A stretch of 64,000 nucleotides of DNA from Bacillota bacterium. GTDB lineage: Bacteria; Bacillota_I; Bacilli_A; Izemoplasmatales; Hujiaoplasmataceae. A model generated the notes under the pieces. It ran no database searches. It was not told where the DNA came from and saw only the letters and a program-made list of their open reading frames with translations. Where the stretch lies: contig JAHIVB010000002.1 in assembly GCA_018816905.1 (NCBI GenBank), forward strand, positions 62,001-126,000, in the 5' to 3' direction. Position 1 is the stretch's first letter. Every line of letters starts with the position of its first letter. Both the position numbers and the translations under genes were made by a program. Of the stretch, positions 25,678-34,341 are shown piece by piece.

Positions 25678-26289
25678 CTATTTGATTTCTTCAAAAAAAG
25701 TACGTAAGTAAAGTTCCATGAAGTCTGTTCTTTCAATCGCTATTCGTTTGGATTCTTCTAGATTCATCAAATCTTTCAATTTTAATAATTTCTGGTAAAA
25801 GTGGGCAAGTGATGATTCATCATCAACGCTTCCTGAATAAATGGGCCTTGAATGAGCTCCACCATACGCAAAGCAACGGGCAATGCCGACCGCACCAATG
25901 GCATCAAGCCTGTCAGCGTCTTGGACGATTTTACCTTCGATGGAATCCACTTTTATTCCCTTTTTAGATTTCGTGTAGGATAAATTATGTGTAATCTCAA
26001 GAATGTGTTTCTTTCGGTCATCTGATAGTTCAGTTTGATTTAAAAAAGTTTTTACTTTTTCACTTGGGAGTACATTTAGTTTAGGGTCGTCAATGTCATG
26101 AAGGATTGCGGCCAAAAGAACGACAAAAGTATCACAAGGATAATGCTTGGCGAGTTTTAGAGCTTGGTTCGTAACCCGTTGGATATGTTCATAGTCATGA
26201 CCGGATGAATCCGAAGACATGAGTTCTTTCACATAATTTTCGGCTTGTAGTATCATGGCGTTTTCGCCAGTGGAAAAGTTATTCTTCAT
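25678..26289 (-). CDS. HD-domain phosphohydrolase
   Basis: A 203-residue HD hydrolase. The first metal His is in SSGHDYEHIQRV, the HD pair in AAILHDIDD, and the final Asp in IVQDADRLDAIG, as in YedJ/YpgQ-type HD proteins that act on phosphorylated nucleotides or similar substrates. The start is uncertain: the ATG at 26289 overlaps the end of the carbonic anhydrase gene, while the ATG at 26256 fits the usual family N-terminus (MILQAENYVKEL). Part of an overlapping gene string with gamma-carbonic anhydrase and NnrD. Confidence 0.85.
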   Translation of the reverse strand: MKNNFSTGENAMILQAENYVKELMSSDSSGHDYEHIQRVTNQALKLAKHYPCDTFVVLLAAILHDIDDPKLNVLPSEKVKTFLNQTELSDDRKKHILEITHNLSYTKSKKGIKVDSIEGKIVQDADRLDAIGAVGIARCFAYGGAHSRPIYSGSVDDESSLAHFYQKLLKLKDLMNLEESKRIAIERTDFMELYLRTFFEEIK

Positions 26290-26776
26290 ACTCGCTCATT
26301 AAACGCAAATATTCATCTGCATTATGGATGTTGGATTTGATTTCATCTTCTCTTAATTCTCTGACTATTCTCATTGGATTTCCAACAACCAGGGTTCTTT
26401 CAGGGACGATTTTTCCCGGAGGAACCAAACATCCTGCGGCTACCATCGCGGATTCATTGACGATGCATCCATCCAAGAGAATCGCTCCCATTCCAATTAG
26501 AGCGTTGTTTTTAACGGTTGCGGCATGGATGATTGCGCTATGTCCAACCGTCACGAAATCACCGATGAATGTAGGTAAGCCAGTATTTGTATGAACGACG
26601 GCGTTGTCTTGAATGTTCGTATTTTTCCCAATCGTGACTTTTGCCATGTCTCCTCTAATCGTTGCGTTAAACCATACGCTTGAAAATTCTCCGATGGTCA
26701 CGTCTCCAACGACGACCGCTGAATCAAACACCTTAGCGGTTGGATGTATTTTTGGAATCTCTTGCAGGTGTTTCAT
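26279..26776 (-). CDS. Gamma-carbonic anhydrase family protein (YrdA-like)
   Basis: A 165-residue left-handed beta-helix protein built from hexapeptide repeats (VVVGDVTIGEFSSVWF, VTIGKNTNIQDNAVVH and others). Three candidate zinc His residues are visible: one in DNAVVHTN and two in TVGHSAIIHAA. Members hydrate CO2 or have lost that activity; YrdA-like proteins are often of uncertain function. GAGGAC precedes the ATG. It overlaps the end of the nnrD gene by 44 nt and is followed by the HD gene with an 11-nt overlap, so the three are translated together. Confidence 0.9.
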   Translation of the reverse strand: MKHLQEIPKIHPTAKVFDSAVVVGDVTIGEFSSVWFNATIRGDMAKVTIGKNTNIQDNAVVHTNTGLPTFIGDFVTVGHSAIIHAATVKNNALIGMGAILLDGCIVNESAMVAAGCLVPPGKIVPERTLVVGNPMRIVRELREDEIKSNIHNADEYLRLMSEYEE

Positions 26777-28235
26777 GTTTTTGTCCTCTTTTCAAAATGA
26801 TCGGTATTTGTTGGAAAAGGTCACTTGCGATCAGGCTATCTTCTCCTTTTTCTTCTCTTGCGAGATTTCCACTCATGGAGTGGAGCAAAACAGCTTGCTT
26901 AACCGCAACGAATGGTGGTATTTTCTTCTGAAGAAAGGCTAGAATCATTCCAGCGAGTACATCTCCCATTCCTGCTGTCGCCATTCCGGGATTACCGGAA
27001 CGAATCAATATGGTTTCTTCCATTCCTGATACAATCGTGATTGGACCTTTTAGTACGATGATAAATCCTAATTTAGAGTACTCTCTCACATGCTTGATGG
27101 GATCTTCCAAAATATCGGTTCTAGACAAATGACTCATTCGTGCAAGTTCTCCCACATGAGGCGTTAACACGATGGTTTGATGGAGTGGGAAGTGAATTAC
27201 CGAAAGCAAATCAAGCCCGGAAGCATCAATCACAAGCGGTTTTTTAGTCTCTATGACTTTTTCAAGATATAAAGAAGAGTTCTTTGTCAACTTCAATCCC
27301 GGTCCAAAAAGAAATCCTGTGTAATTTCTGATGATTTCTTCAAACCCAAAAATGGTTTCAAAGTTCTTGGTTATGATTTCGGGATAGACAAGGGTAAATG
27401 TTGCCCTTTCCTTTTTAGGAAATGCAACCGTCGACAATCCTGCGCCACATCTCAAAGCAGCCATTGCGGCAAGTTGAATACTGCCATTCATTCCGGGGCT
27501 ACCCCCGATGGATAACACATTTCCGTAGTTGTATTTATATGAGTTTTGAGGTCTTGGTATACTCGGGATAATCTCTTCTTCTAAATAAGTCAGTCCATGA
27601 ATGTGTTCAGGGATTAGCATCTCCATTTCAATGACTTTGAATACTTTTGAAGAATCAAGAGCATCACCAAGCAAATTGCCTGTCTTTAAGAAGCCAATCA
27701 CCCCGCAGCAATCCGCGTGGATTGATATTCCTCTTTCGAGTCCGTTTTCTCCATCGATTCCAGAAGGAATGTCGATAGAATAAATCCGTTTTCCGGAATC
27801 GTTCATTAACTGGATGATTTCTTTGTAAATTCCACTGACGTCTCTTGAAAGACCTGTGCCAAATAAACCATCAACGAAGATGCTGGTTTGATCGATGACC
27901 AATTTAAACGGTTCTAATTGTTCAGGTCCGCTTACTCGTAAAAACTCTTCAATGATTTCAAAAGATTCAATTTCTTCATGACTGACCAAAACCAAGAAAG
28001 GTGCATATCCTTTCTTCTTTAGTTCCAGTGCCATTTCAATGGCGTCAATTCCATTGTTCCCGGGTCCTGAAAGAATCGTGATTCGCTCCGCAATCTTTGG
28101 TTTCATCTCAGCCAAAAAGAATTCGGCGCTCCGGATTCCTGCTTCCTTGATTAATTCTACTTCCGTCATGTTTCTTTGAATGCGAGTGAAAGATTCAATT
28201 TCTTTCATCTGTCCAGGAGTAAAAACAGTTTTCAT
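26733..28235 (-). CDS. nnrD: Bifunctional NAD(P)H-hydrate epimerase/dehydratase
   Basis: A 500-residue repair enzyme that restores damaged NADHX/NADPHX. The N-terminal YjeF domain (1-210) epimerises the hydrate (ILSGPGNNGIDA, FVDGLFGTGLSR, SIDIPSGIDG). The C-terminal kinase-like domain (220-500) is the ADP-dependent dehydratase (LSIGGSPGMNGS, LTPHVGELARM, GNPGMATAGMGDVL). Both active-site sets are complete. GGAGG is best spaced for the second of two adjacent ATGs (28235). First gene of a run with the carbonic anhydrase and HD genes. Housekeeping role. Confidence 0.93.
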   Translation of the reverse strand: MKTVFTPGQMKEIESFTRIQRNMTEVELIKEAGIRSAEFFLAEMKPKIAERITILSGPGNNGIDAIEMALELKKKGYAPFLVLVSHEEIESFEIIEEFLRVSGPEQLEPFKLVIDQTSIFVDGLFGTGLSRDVSGIYKEIIQLMNDSGKRIYSIDIPSGIDGENGLERGISIHADCCGVIGFLKTGNLLGDALDSSKVFKVIEMEMLIPEHIHGLTYLEEEIIPSIPRPQNSYKYNYGNVLSIGGSPGMNGSIQLAAMAALRCGAGLSTVAFPKKERATFTLVYPEIITKNFETIFGFEEIIRNYTGFLFGPGLKLTKNSSLYLEKVIETKKPLVIDASGLDLLSVIHFPLHQTIVLTPHVGELARMSHLSRTDILEDPIKHVREYSKLGFIIVLKGPITIVSGMEETILIRSGNPGMATAGMGDVLAGMILAFLQKKIPPFVAVKQAVLLHSMSGNLAREEKGEDSLIASDLFQQIPIILKRGQKHETPARDSKNTSNR

Positions 28236-28248
28236 CATTTCCTCCTTG

Positions 28249-28947
28249 TTAAATCAATAATGATATTCCAAATATCACCGCTAAATGGACGGGATAATAT
28301 ATATAGAAGAAATATTTGTTCATTTTGCCAAGCTTGCCGTTATAGAAATAGATTGGGATCAAAGAAAGCATTGCCAACCATTGGATTGATTCCACGGGTA
28401 GATTATATCTGGTGACAAACTCAGGAATTAAAAATGCGATTGGATAAGCAATGTACGCAAGATGAACAATGAAGGCATATAGTACTTTTTTATAGAAAGG
28501 CTCAACGAAAGTAAAAATCAAAATGAATGCAACACCATAGCCTCCATAGGGGAATCCAATCAAATCAGCAATGATAATCAGTGAAAACCCGAGTATTGTA
28601 AACGCTGTTTTTCTCTCTTTAATCAAAATCGAAGCTAAAAGCCCAAAAACAAGCGGCCAGAATACGTTTCCTACAATCATGTAATTCACTCCGCTCGCAA
28701 AGTAAAAGACGGTGAGCGCGATTTGAATGAGGATGGCATACCCTAGAAGCCTGAAGAAATATTTCTTTAATTCACGGGTATGTTTGAACCCTTCGGAAAC
28801 GAAAAAGGCAAAGAATGGAAATGCAAGTCTTCCGAGACCTCTGAGGATGATAAGTAGAGTAATGTCTTCAGGTGTGACGAGATATAATCCTATGTGATCG
28901 ATGGTCATCATAATGATCGCAATCCATTTAAGTGTTTTTGAGGTCAT
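28249..28947 (-). CDS. TraX family membrane protein
   Basis: A 232-residue polytopic protein with eight or so spans. The start LKWIAIIMMTIDHIG and the end YNGKLGKMNKYFFYIYYPVHL are the conserved TraX blocks. F-plasmid TraX acetylates pilin; chromosomal relatives in Bacillota are probably acyltransferases acting on surface polymers, but this is not proven. AAGGAG precedes the ATG. It ends 10 nt before nnrD starts, so the four genes from 28947 to 25678 may be one operon. Confidence 0.85.
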   Translation of the reverse strand: MTSKTLKWIAIIMMTIDHIGLYLVTPEDITLLIILRGLGRLAFPFFAFFVSEGFKHTRELKKYFFRLLGYAILIQIALTVFYFASGVNYMIVGNVFWPLVFGLLASILIKERKTAFTILGFSLIIIADLIGFPYGGYGVAFILIFTFVEPFYKKVLYAFIVHLAYIAYPIAFLIPEFVTRYNLPVESIQWLAMLSLIPIYFYNGKLGKMNKYFFYIYYPVHLAVIFGISLLI

Positions 28948-28984
28948 GTTCTTCTCCTTTGATACTTCAAGTATAACATTAAGA

Positions 28985-29014
28985 AAAGAAAAAGTTAAGA
29001 GACTCCCTTAACTT
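28985..29014 (-). terminator. Terminator of the arsenic operon
   Basis: On the minus strand GTTAAG and CTTAAC pair over a 7-nt loop and are followed by TTTTTC. The stem overlaps the arsC stop codon. Confidence 0.8.
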
Positions 29015-29433
29015 CTTTTTGGTATTGTGATTTCTCCGGATTCAATTCTGAACCGAAGACCTTTGATTTTTGATTCAATCAAGTCGATTGTGTGATGAAA
29101 TGCTTTATCAGGAAGACCGGTAGGATCCTCAAGACCCCAGTCTTCTCTAAAACTACATGGCAGGAAAGGACAATTCACATTACAACCCATCGTGATGACG
29201 ACATCCACGACTGGCAAGTAATCAACCAATTTAGAAGATTGACTCGTTTCCATGTCGATTGAAAAGCGTTCTTTCATGATTCGAACGGCGTCCTGATTAA
29301 TTTTGTCTTTTGTTTCAGTCCCTCCGCTGTAAGCTTCAAAAAAGTCAGAGTGAAAATTTGAGGCCAATGCTTCAGCAATTTGACTTCGACAAGAATTATG
29401 TGTACAGACGAATGCTACTTTGATTTTTTCCAT
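29008..29433 (-). CDS. arsC: Arsenate reductase, thioredoxin-coupled (ArsC)
   Basis: A 141-residue protein of the low-molecular-weight phosphatase fold. The P-loop C10-THNS-C15-R carries the nucleophile. The resolving cysteines lie in GCNVNCPFLPC (C84, C88, C93), corresponding to the C82/C89 relay of the S. aureus enzyme, although the spacing with three cysteines is slightly unusual. EDPTG matches the general-acid loop. It reduces arsenate to arsenite for efflux by the ACR3 pump encoded just upstream. AGGAG precedes the ATG. Last gene of the arsenic operon. Confidence 0.93.
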   Translation of the reverse strand: MEKIKVAFVCTHNSCRSQIAEALASNFHSDFFEAYSGGTETKDKINQDAVRIMKERFSIDMETSQSSKLVDYLPVVDVVITMGCNVNCPFLPCSFREDWGLEDPTGLPDKAFHHTIDLIESKIKGLRFRIESGEITIPKRS

Positions 29434-29441
29434 GATTTCTC

Positions 29442-30476
29442 CTATTTAAAATAATGTTTTGTTCGGTTCGATATTTTGACTAGCAATAACATAACGGGCA
29501 CTTCGACGAGTACACCGACAATCGTTGCAAGAGATACGGCTGGACTTAAAGGAAACACGCTAATGGCGACCGCTACAGACAATTCAAAAAAATTGGATGC
29601 GCCTATCATGGCGGATGGAGAAGCAATATCATGTGTCAGCTTCATTTTATACGATAAATAATATCCTAAAAAGAAGATTAAAAATGTTTGCAAAATCAAC
29701 GGGACAGCGATTAATAGGATGTGTAGAGGGAACGATAAAATCAAATCACTTTGCAAGGAGAAAATCAAAATCAGTGTCAACAACAGACCAATGATTGTCA
29801 ATTCCTTGAATTTAGGAATGAATTTTTGATTCAAATACTCTATCCCTTTTCGCTTGATTAGAATGGTCCTTGTGAAATAAGACAGCAAAAGCGGAATGAC
29901 CACAAACAATACAATCGATAAGAACAAAGTTCCATAAGGGATCGTAATTCCACTGATACCTAATAGCAAGCCAACAATCGGGACATAAAGCAACAGCACG
30001 ATTAAATCATTTGTCGCCACTTGAATCAATGTGTAGGCTGGATTTCCTTTTGTCAAATGACTCCAAACAAAGACCATCGCGGTACAAGGTGCTGCACCGA
30101 GCAGAATTGCTCCTGCCAGATAATCATTTTGAAGGTCGACTGGAATCCAGTTTGAAAATACAACTTTAAAGAAAAATAATGCGATAAGATACATCGTGAA
30201 AGGTTTTATAACCCAATTGATGATCCAAGTAAGGTATAAACCCTTAGGATTGTCTTTCACATGTAGGATGGATTTGAAATCAATTTTTAGCATCATCGGA
30301 TAGATCATAAGCCAAATCAGAACTGCGATAATCATATTGACGGATTCTATTTCAAATTTTTTAATAAACAAAACGACGCTTGGAAACCAAGTACCAACCA
30401 TTACTCCGAGAATCATACAGATAAGTACAAAAACAGTCAAGTACTTCTCGAAAACACTTATTCCACGCGGATTCAT
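29442..30476 (-). CDS. acr3: ACR3-family arsenite efflux permease
   Basis: A 344-residue, ten-span permease of the ACR3 (BART) type. The diagnostic GAAPCTAMVFVWSHL block contains the conserved Cys in TM4, and GASNFFELSVAVAI with the conserved Glu lies in TM9. It exports arsenite driven by the proton motive force. It starts 3 nt after the stop of the small thioredoxin-like gene and precedes arsC, giving a complete reduce-and-export pair. Its ribosome binding site is weak, so coupling to the upstream gene is likely. Confidence 0.93.
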   Translation of the reverse strand: MNPRGISVFEKYLTVFVLICMILGVMVGTWFPSVVLFIKKFEIESVNMIIAVLIWLMIYPMMLKIDFKSILHVKDNPKGLYLTWIINWVIKPFTMYLIALFFFKVVFSNWIPVDLQNDYLAGAILLGAAPCTAMVFVWSHLTKGNPAYTLIQVATNDLIVLLLYVPIVGLLLGISGITIPYGTLFLSIVLFVVIPLLLSYFTRTILIKRKGIEYLNQKFIPKFKELTIIGLLLTLILIFSLQSDLILSFPLHILLIAVPLILQTFLIFFLGYYLSYKMKLTHDIASPSAMIGASNFFELSVAVAISVFPLSPAVSLATIVGVLVEVPVMLLLVKISNRTKHYFK

Positions 30477-30479
30477 GTA

Positions 30480-30719
30480 TTATTCAGCCTTTATTAATAA
30501 TTCTTTAATTTCTTCAAGCCGTGGAACACGACCAGTGGAAACAATTTTCCCATTGACGATTAAACCTGGTGTATTCATGATTCCACTTAAAGAGATTGAA
30601 ATCATATCCGTTACATAAATGACCTTCGCATCAAGATTCAATTCTTTGACGGAGTATTCAACCATTTGCAATAGGTGCTTGCATTTTGCGCACCCTGATC
30701 CTAATACTTTAATTTCCAT
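30480..30719 (-). CDS. Small thioredoxin-fold protein (redox-active disulfide family)
   Basis: A 79-residue protein with C10-A-K-C13 at the N-terminus of the first helix and a cis-Pro region NTPGLIVNGK, the plan of the MtTRX-like redox-active disulfide proteins. Such small proteins often sit next to the membrane permease encoded directly upstream and in arsenic operons. It may reduce ArsC or the permease, which is inference. AAGGAG lies before the ATG. Confidence 0.9.
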   Translation of the reverse strand: MEIKVLGSGCAKCKHLLQMVEYSVKELNLDAKVIYVTDMISISLSGIMNTPGLIVNGKIVSTGRVPRLEEIKELLIKAE

Positions 30720-30728
30720 ATTTTCTCC

Positions 30729-31742
30729 TTAGATTCCCATGAGTGGGGTAATAAAGTTGAATAAATAACCAATGATGATGATACCGACCGTTACAATCGA
30801 GACAAACACCACGAGCAATTTGGTCTTGACTACTTTTTTTAGTAAAATCAACGACGGTAAAGAAAGTGCAGTCACTGCCATCATGAAAGAAAGAACCGTG
30901 CCTAATCCCACGCCTTTCAAAACCAAAGCTTCCGCAATCGGAAGTGTTCCGAAAATATCTGCATACATCGGAACGCCGACAATGGTCGCTATGATGACGG
31001 AGAATGGGTTGTTTTCGCCTAGAACGGTTTCAATGAAGCTTGCGGGAATATATCCGTGAATCAAAGCTCCGATTCCCACACCGATCAACACATATTTCCA
31101 GACCCTTTTCAAGATGTCTGAAAGTTGTTCAAGCGCATATCTTCTTCTATCTTTTTTTGTTAAAAATCCATTTTCTTCAACGCTACCGTTGATTTGTTGG
31201 TAAACAAAAGACTCCACGTATTTTTCCATTTTGAAAAGTGTAATCAATGATCCTCCTATCACAGCGAGGATGATGCCTACTAAAACATATAACAATGCAA
31301 TTTTCCAACCAAAGATACTTGCGAGCAAGACGACACTTGCCAAATCGACGAGAGGCGAAGAAATCAAGAACGAAAATGTGACTCCAATGGGAAGCCCTGC
31401 TTTTGTAAAACCAATAAAAATCGGAATCGACGAGCAAGAACAAAAAGGTGTAATCGTACCTAGAAGACTGCCAACGATATTAGCTGGAATCCCTTTGACT
31501 TTCGATAAAATACTTCTTGTTTTTTCCACTGTGAAGTAAGATTGAATATAACTGGAGATGTAAATCAATACCGAAAGCAAGATAAAAATCTTGATGACGT
31601 CGTAAAAGAAAAAGGTGAGCGAGGAATAAAGAAGCGTATCGGAATGAATTCCAATGACGTCGCTAAAAAACCACTTCACCAAATTGTCCAGCCAAACCAT
31701 TCTTAATAATTGATCGTTCAGCCAGGAAAAAAATGTTGCCAT
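30729..31742 (-). CDS. ArsP/DUF318-type permease
   Basis: A 337-residue permease with eight or so spans. GTITPFCSCSSIPIF holds the conserved CSC(S) motif and TFSFLISSPLVD the second block of the permease family that includes the organoarsenical exporter ArsP. The start at 31742 is chosen for GGTGA 5 nt upstream; the extension to 31802 would cross the promoter. First gene of the operon. Substrate may be a trivalent organoarsenical or another metalloid. Confidence 0.88.
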   Translation of the reverse strand: MATFFSWLNDQLLRMVWLDNLVKWFFSDVIGIHSDTLLYSSLTFFFYDVIKIFILLSVLIYISSYIQSYFTVEKTRSILSKVKGIPANIVGSLLGTITPFCSCSSIPIFIGFTKAGLPIGVTFSFLISSPLVDLASVVLLASIFGWKIALLYVLVGIILAVIGGSLITLFKMEKYVESFVYQQINGSVEENGFLTKKDRRRYALEQLSDILKRVWKYVLIGVGIGALIHGYIPASFIETVLGENNPFSVIIATIVGVPMYADIFGTLPIAEALVLKGVGLGTVLSFMMAVTALSLPSLILLKKVVKTKLLVVFVSIVTVGIIIIGYLFNFITPLMGI

Positions 31743-31751
31743 ATTGTTCAC

Positions 31752-31789
31752 CGCCAATGTAGTGTTCACTCTTATTGTATGGATTGGCG
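31752..31789 (-). promoter_or_regulatory. Inverted repeat spanning the arsenic operon start point
   Basis: CGCCAAT and ATTGGCG (31752-31758 and 31783-31789) form a perfect 7-bp inverted repeat with 24 nt between. One arm is in the promoter spacer and the other in the 5' leader. This could be a split operator for an unlinked regulator. No arsR gene is in the window. Confidence 0.45.
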
Positions 31790-31802
31790 ATATTATTGTC
31801 AA
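31774..31802 (-). promoter_or_regulatory. Consensus sigma-A promoter of the arsenic operon
   Basis: On the minus strand TTGACA (31802-31797) and TACAAT (31779-31774) are separated by exactly 17 nt, 30 nt before the permease start codon. Confidence 0.9.
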
Positions 31803-31828
31803 ACGATATTACGTAAAACTTTTGTAAA

Positions 31829-32581
31829 TTAAATGTTAATTTCCAGAACAACAGGACAATGATCGGATCCCATGACATCATTACGAATCGAGACTTCTTG
31901 AATCAAGTTCGCAATCCGTTCAGAAAGGATAAAATAATCAATTCTCCATCCATTGTTGTTTTCTCGTGAATTGAACATATAACTCCACCAAGTATATTCA
32001 ACCTTTTCAGGATACAATGTTCTATAAGCATCAATGAAACCGGCATGGAGTAATTCTGTCATTTTGTTTCTTTCTTCGATCGTAAAACCGGCATTTCTTT
32101 CATTTTGCTTGGGATATCTCAAATCGATTTCCTGATGGGCTACATTCAAATCTCCGGTATAGATGACCGGTTTTTCTTGATTCAAGAAAAGCAGGTGTTT
32201 TCTCATTTCGTCTTCAAAAGATTCTCTGTAAGGAATTCTTGACAAATCTCTTTTTGAATTTGGAACATAAGCGTTCACAAAATAGTACTTTTCAAATTCT
32301 AAAGTGATGACTCTTCCTTCATCATTGTAAAGTCCACCATTGATTCCATAGATGACATTCATCGGTTTGTGTTTTGAATAGATTAAAGTACCGGAGTATC
32401 CTGCTTTATCCGCTTCATTCCAAAATTCATAATATCCTTCAAAATCAAACTCTTTTTGGTGTTCTTTCATCTTGGTCTCTTGAATGGCAAACAAATCCGC
32501 ATTCATCTCTAAAAAAAACTCATGAAATCCCTTCTTAATGACGGCCCTCATTCCATTGACGTTCCACGTGACTAATTTCAT
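31829..32581 (-). CDS. xthA: Exodeoxyribonuclease III
   Basis: A 250-residue endonuclease/exonuclease/phosphatase-fold enzyme for repair of abasic sites. Family signatures are complete: KLVTWNVNGMRA, FAIQETKM with the metal Glu, YTGDLNVAH, YTWWSY and the final GSDHCPVVLEI. Length is normal. AGGAGG precedes the ATG. Monocistronic; its stop lies 27 nt before the arsenic operon promoter. Confidence 0.95.
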   Translation of the reverse strand: MKLVTWNVNGMRAVIKKGFHEFFLEMNADLFAIQETKMKEHQKEFDFEGYYEFWNEADKAGYSGTLIYSKHKPMNVIYGINGGLYNDEGRVITLEFEKYYFVNAYVPNSKRDLSRIPYRESFEDEMRKHLLFLNQEKPVIYTGDLNVAHQEIDLRYPKQNERNAGFTIEERNKMTELLHAGFIDAYRTLYPEKVEYTWWSYMFNSRENNNGWRIDYFILSERIANLIQEVSIRNDVMGSDHCPVVLEINI

Positions 32582-32704
32582 CTTTTCCTCCTGATTGAAG
32601 AACTCTTCTATTCTATTCTAACATATGGAGCATTCTTATTGAAAAACGGATGCTTTTTTATCTTCAAAAATTTCTGAAATCACTTGTTTTTTTTGATAAA
32701 CGAA

Positions 32705-32733
32705 TTTACAAGCGCTTTCAAAGAAGGTATAAT
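32705..32733 (+). promoter_or_regulatory. Promoter of guanine deaminase with embedded cre-like site
   Basis: TTTACA (32705-32710) and TATAAT (32728-32733) are 17 nt apart. Between them TACAAGCGCTTTCA (32707-32720) matches the palindromic cre TGAAAGCGCTTTCA at 12 of 14 positions. A bound CcpA-type repressor here would block RNA polymerase, tying purine deamination to carbon supply. Confidence 0.75.
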
Positions 32734-32773
32734 AGGAATACTCTTGAAAACTCATTTTGAAAGGACCCATTCT

Positions 32774-33259
32774 ATGACCCACAAACACACGACTTCTGAA
32801 CTTATGAACCTTGCGATCGACAAAGCGAGAGAGACGATGAATGAAAATATCGGAGGCCCATTCGGCGCCGTCATCGTTGATAATAATGGAACATGCATCG
32901 CAGTCGCTTCGAATTCTGTTCTGAAAGATCACGACCCTACCGCACATGCGGAAATCAATGCCATTCGCCTTGCCAGCAAGAATCTTGGAACGCATGATTT
33001 AACTGGTTGCACACTATATACCACCAGTTATCCTTGCCCGATGTGCTTAGGCGCTATCATCTGGGCGAATATTAAAAACGTCGTTTACGGATGCACAGCC
33101 GAAGATGCGGACAACATTGGCTTTAGAGATGACTTCATTTACCAGTTCATCGAAGGCGGCCACAAAGACATCAAGATTCTGGACTTAAAAGAAAAACACA
33201 GAGATTCTTGTTTGACTCTTTTTAAAGAATACCAGGATAAAGAAAAAACGTTGTATTAG
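32774..33259 (+). CDS. guaD: Guanine deaminase (cytidine-deaminase fold)
   Basis: A 161-residue zinc deaminase. H58-A-E60 and P87-C88-P-M-C91 form the zinc site and proton shuttle, and the length and the C-terminal segment after it (AEDADNIGFRDDFIY) fit the GuaD subgroup, which turns guanine into xanthine. GAAAGGA lies 8 nt before the ATG at 32774; the in-frame extension to 32684 would overlap the promoter. The purine operon starting at 54.6 kb would use the xanthine. A tRNA adenosine deaminase is the main alternative, but the C-terminal sequence argues against it. Confidence 0.85.
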   Translation: MTHKHTTSELMNLAIDKARETMNENIGGPFGAVIVDNNGTCIAVASNSVLKDHDPTAHAEINAIRLASKNLGTHDLTGCTLYTTSYPCPMCLGAIIWANIKNVVYGCTAEDADNIGFRDDFIYQFIEGGHKDIKILDLKEKHRDSCLTLFKEYQDKEKTLY

Positions 33260-33355
33260 GATAACCACTTGTCCAAGGATGGAGCCATATCGATACTCTA
33301 TCTGATAACAAAGGACGACTATTTCTTCTTTATTCAATGAAACCAAATCTAAAAA

Positions 33356-33391
33356 TAAAAAGACCTTGACTGCCGTCAAAGTCTTTTTTTA
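33356..33391. terminator. Bidirectional terminator
   Basis: AAAAGACCTTGAC and GTCAAAGTCTTT form a stem with one mismatch, A-rich on the left and T-rich on the right. It serves both guaD and the convergent lipoprotein gene. Confidence 0.85.
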
Positions 33392-33401
33392 ATTTAGAAT
33401 G

Positions 33402-34157
33402 TTAATCGAACAAATCAATGGTATCTTGGGAATAAGTAGCCAAAACAACATTCCCGTCGCGATAAACGAGTCTGCCTTCCGTCGCTTCAATACCAAGTTC
33501 TACAACATAAGACTCTGCTTCGGCAACCGTTGAGAATTCTACGACTTCAACCCATCTTTCAACCTGATTGACATATCCTAACCAGCAGCTTACAACCGTT
33601 GTATTCAAGTCATATTTGTTATTGACCATATTGAGTTGGAAATAAGCAATCGATTCCGCATCTCTGGATTCCATCACATAACTTCCGGCTTCCAAAGTAG
33701 AAATGACTGTAGTGATGGTCGTATCGACTTCATCACTTGGCGCTTCTACTGTGAAAGTAACACTCAGCTGAAGTTCATCGTCAATATAAAGAACTGCTTC
33801 ATACTCTCCGACAGGCCATCCATTAGTTGGCTTTGTAAGACTGAATGCAAAATCTGTATTGGTATCTTCAATCACCAAATCGACAGAGTCAATCAACGTC
33901 TCAGGGTCGGTCTCAAGATAAATCCATTCAATGCTTACAGTGGTACCGTCAGGAACGTTTTGAGCAGAACCCGTCACGTAAATGACGGATGAATCCACTT
34001 CAAATACATCCGTAACGTCCAGCGGCAAATTGCTTTTGTCGACTCCAGCAGAGACAACGACATCTTCTAATTTCGCCGATGTAAAATCACAAGCAGTTAA
34101 AAAAACTAGAAAAACCGAAAATAAAATGACTGTTAAAACTTCTATTGTTTTCTTCAC
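33402..34157 (-). CDS. Lipoprotein, unknown function
   Basis: A 251-residue lipoprotein with a GTG start behind AGAGGGGGT, a signal peptide (MKKTIEVLTVILFSVFLVF) and a lipobox LTAC. Residues ~60-140 form an Ig/Fn3-like beta domain (VIYVTGSAQNVPDGTTVSIEW, then WPVGEYEAVLYIDDE). Residues ~165-250 form a second alpha/beta unit (YVMESRDAESIAYF, FSTVAEAESYVVELG). No enzyme motif. Similar in style to the other lipoproteins of the window. Confidence 0.8.
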   Translation of the reverse strand: MKKTIEVLTVILFSVFLVFLTACDFTSAKLEDVVVSAGVDKSNLPLDVTDVFEVDSSVIYVTGSAQNVPDGTTVSIEWIYLETDPETLIDSVDLVIEDTNTDFAFSLTKPTNGWPVGEYEAVLYIDDELQLSVTFTVEAPSDEVDTTITTVISTLEAGSYVMESRDAESIAYFQLNMVNNKYDLNTTVVSCWLGYVNQVERWVEVVEFSTVAEAESYVVELGIEATEGRLVYRDGNVVLATYSQDTIDLFD

Positions 34158-34296
34158 TAAAATACCCCCTCTAAAGAATTTATTGAAAACAAGATTACAA
34201 AAAAAACAAGATCTGAATCCCTGTTCTTCACAGTAATATTATCATGAAACAACCCCTTCATCAATAAATCTTTCAAAAATAGATAATAAAAATCTT

Positions 34297-34330
34297 AAAA
34301 AAAGCGATGCCACTTTCGTAAGGCATCGCA
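34297..34330 (-). terminator. Terminator of thpR
   Basis: On the minus strand an 8-bp perfect stem (GCGATGCC with GGCATCGC) is followed by seven T, 11 nt after the thpR stop. Confidence 0.9.
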
Positions 34331-34341
34331 ATTCATTCGGT

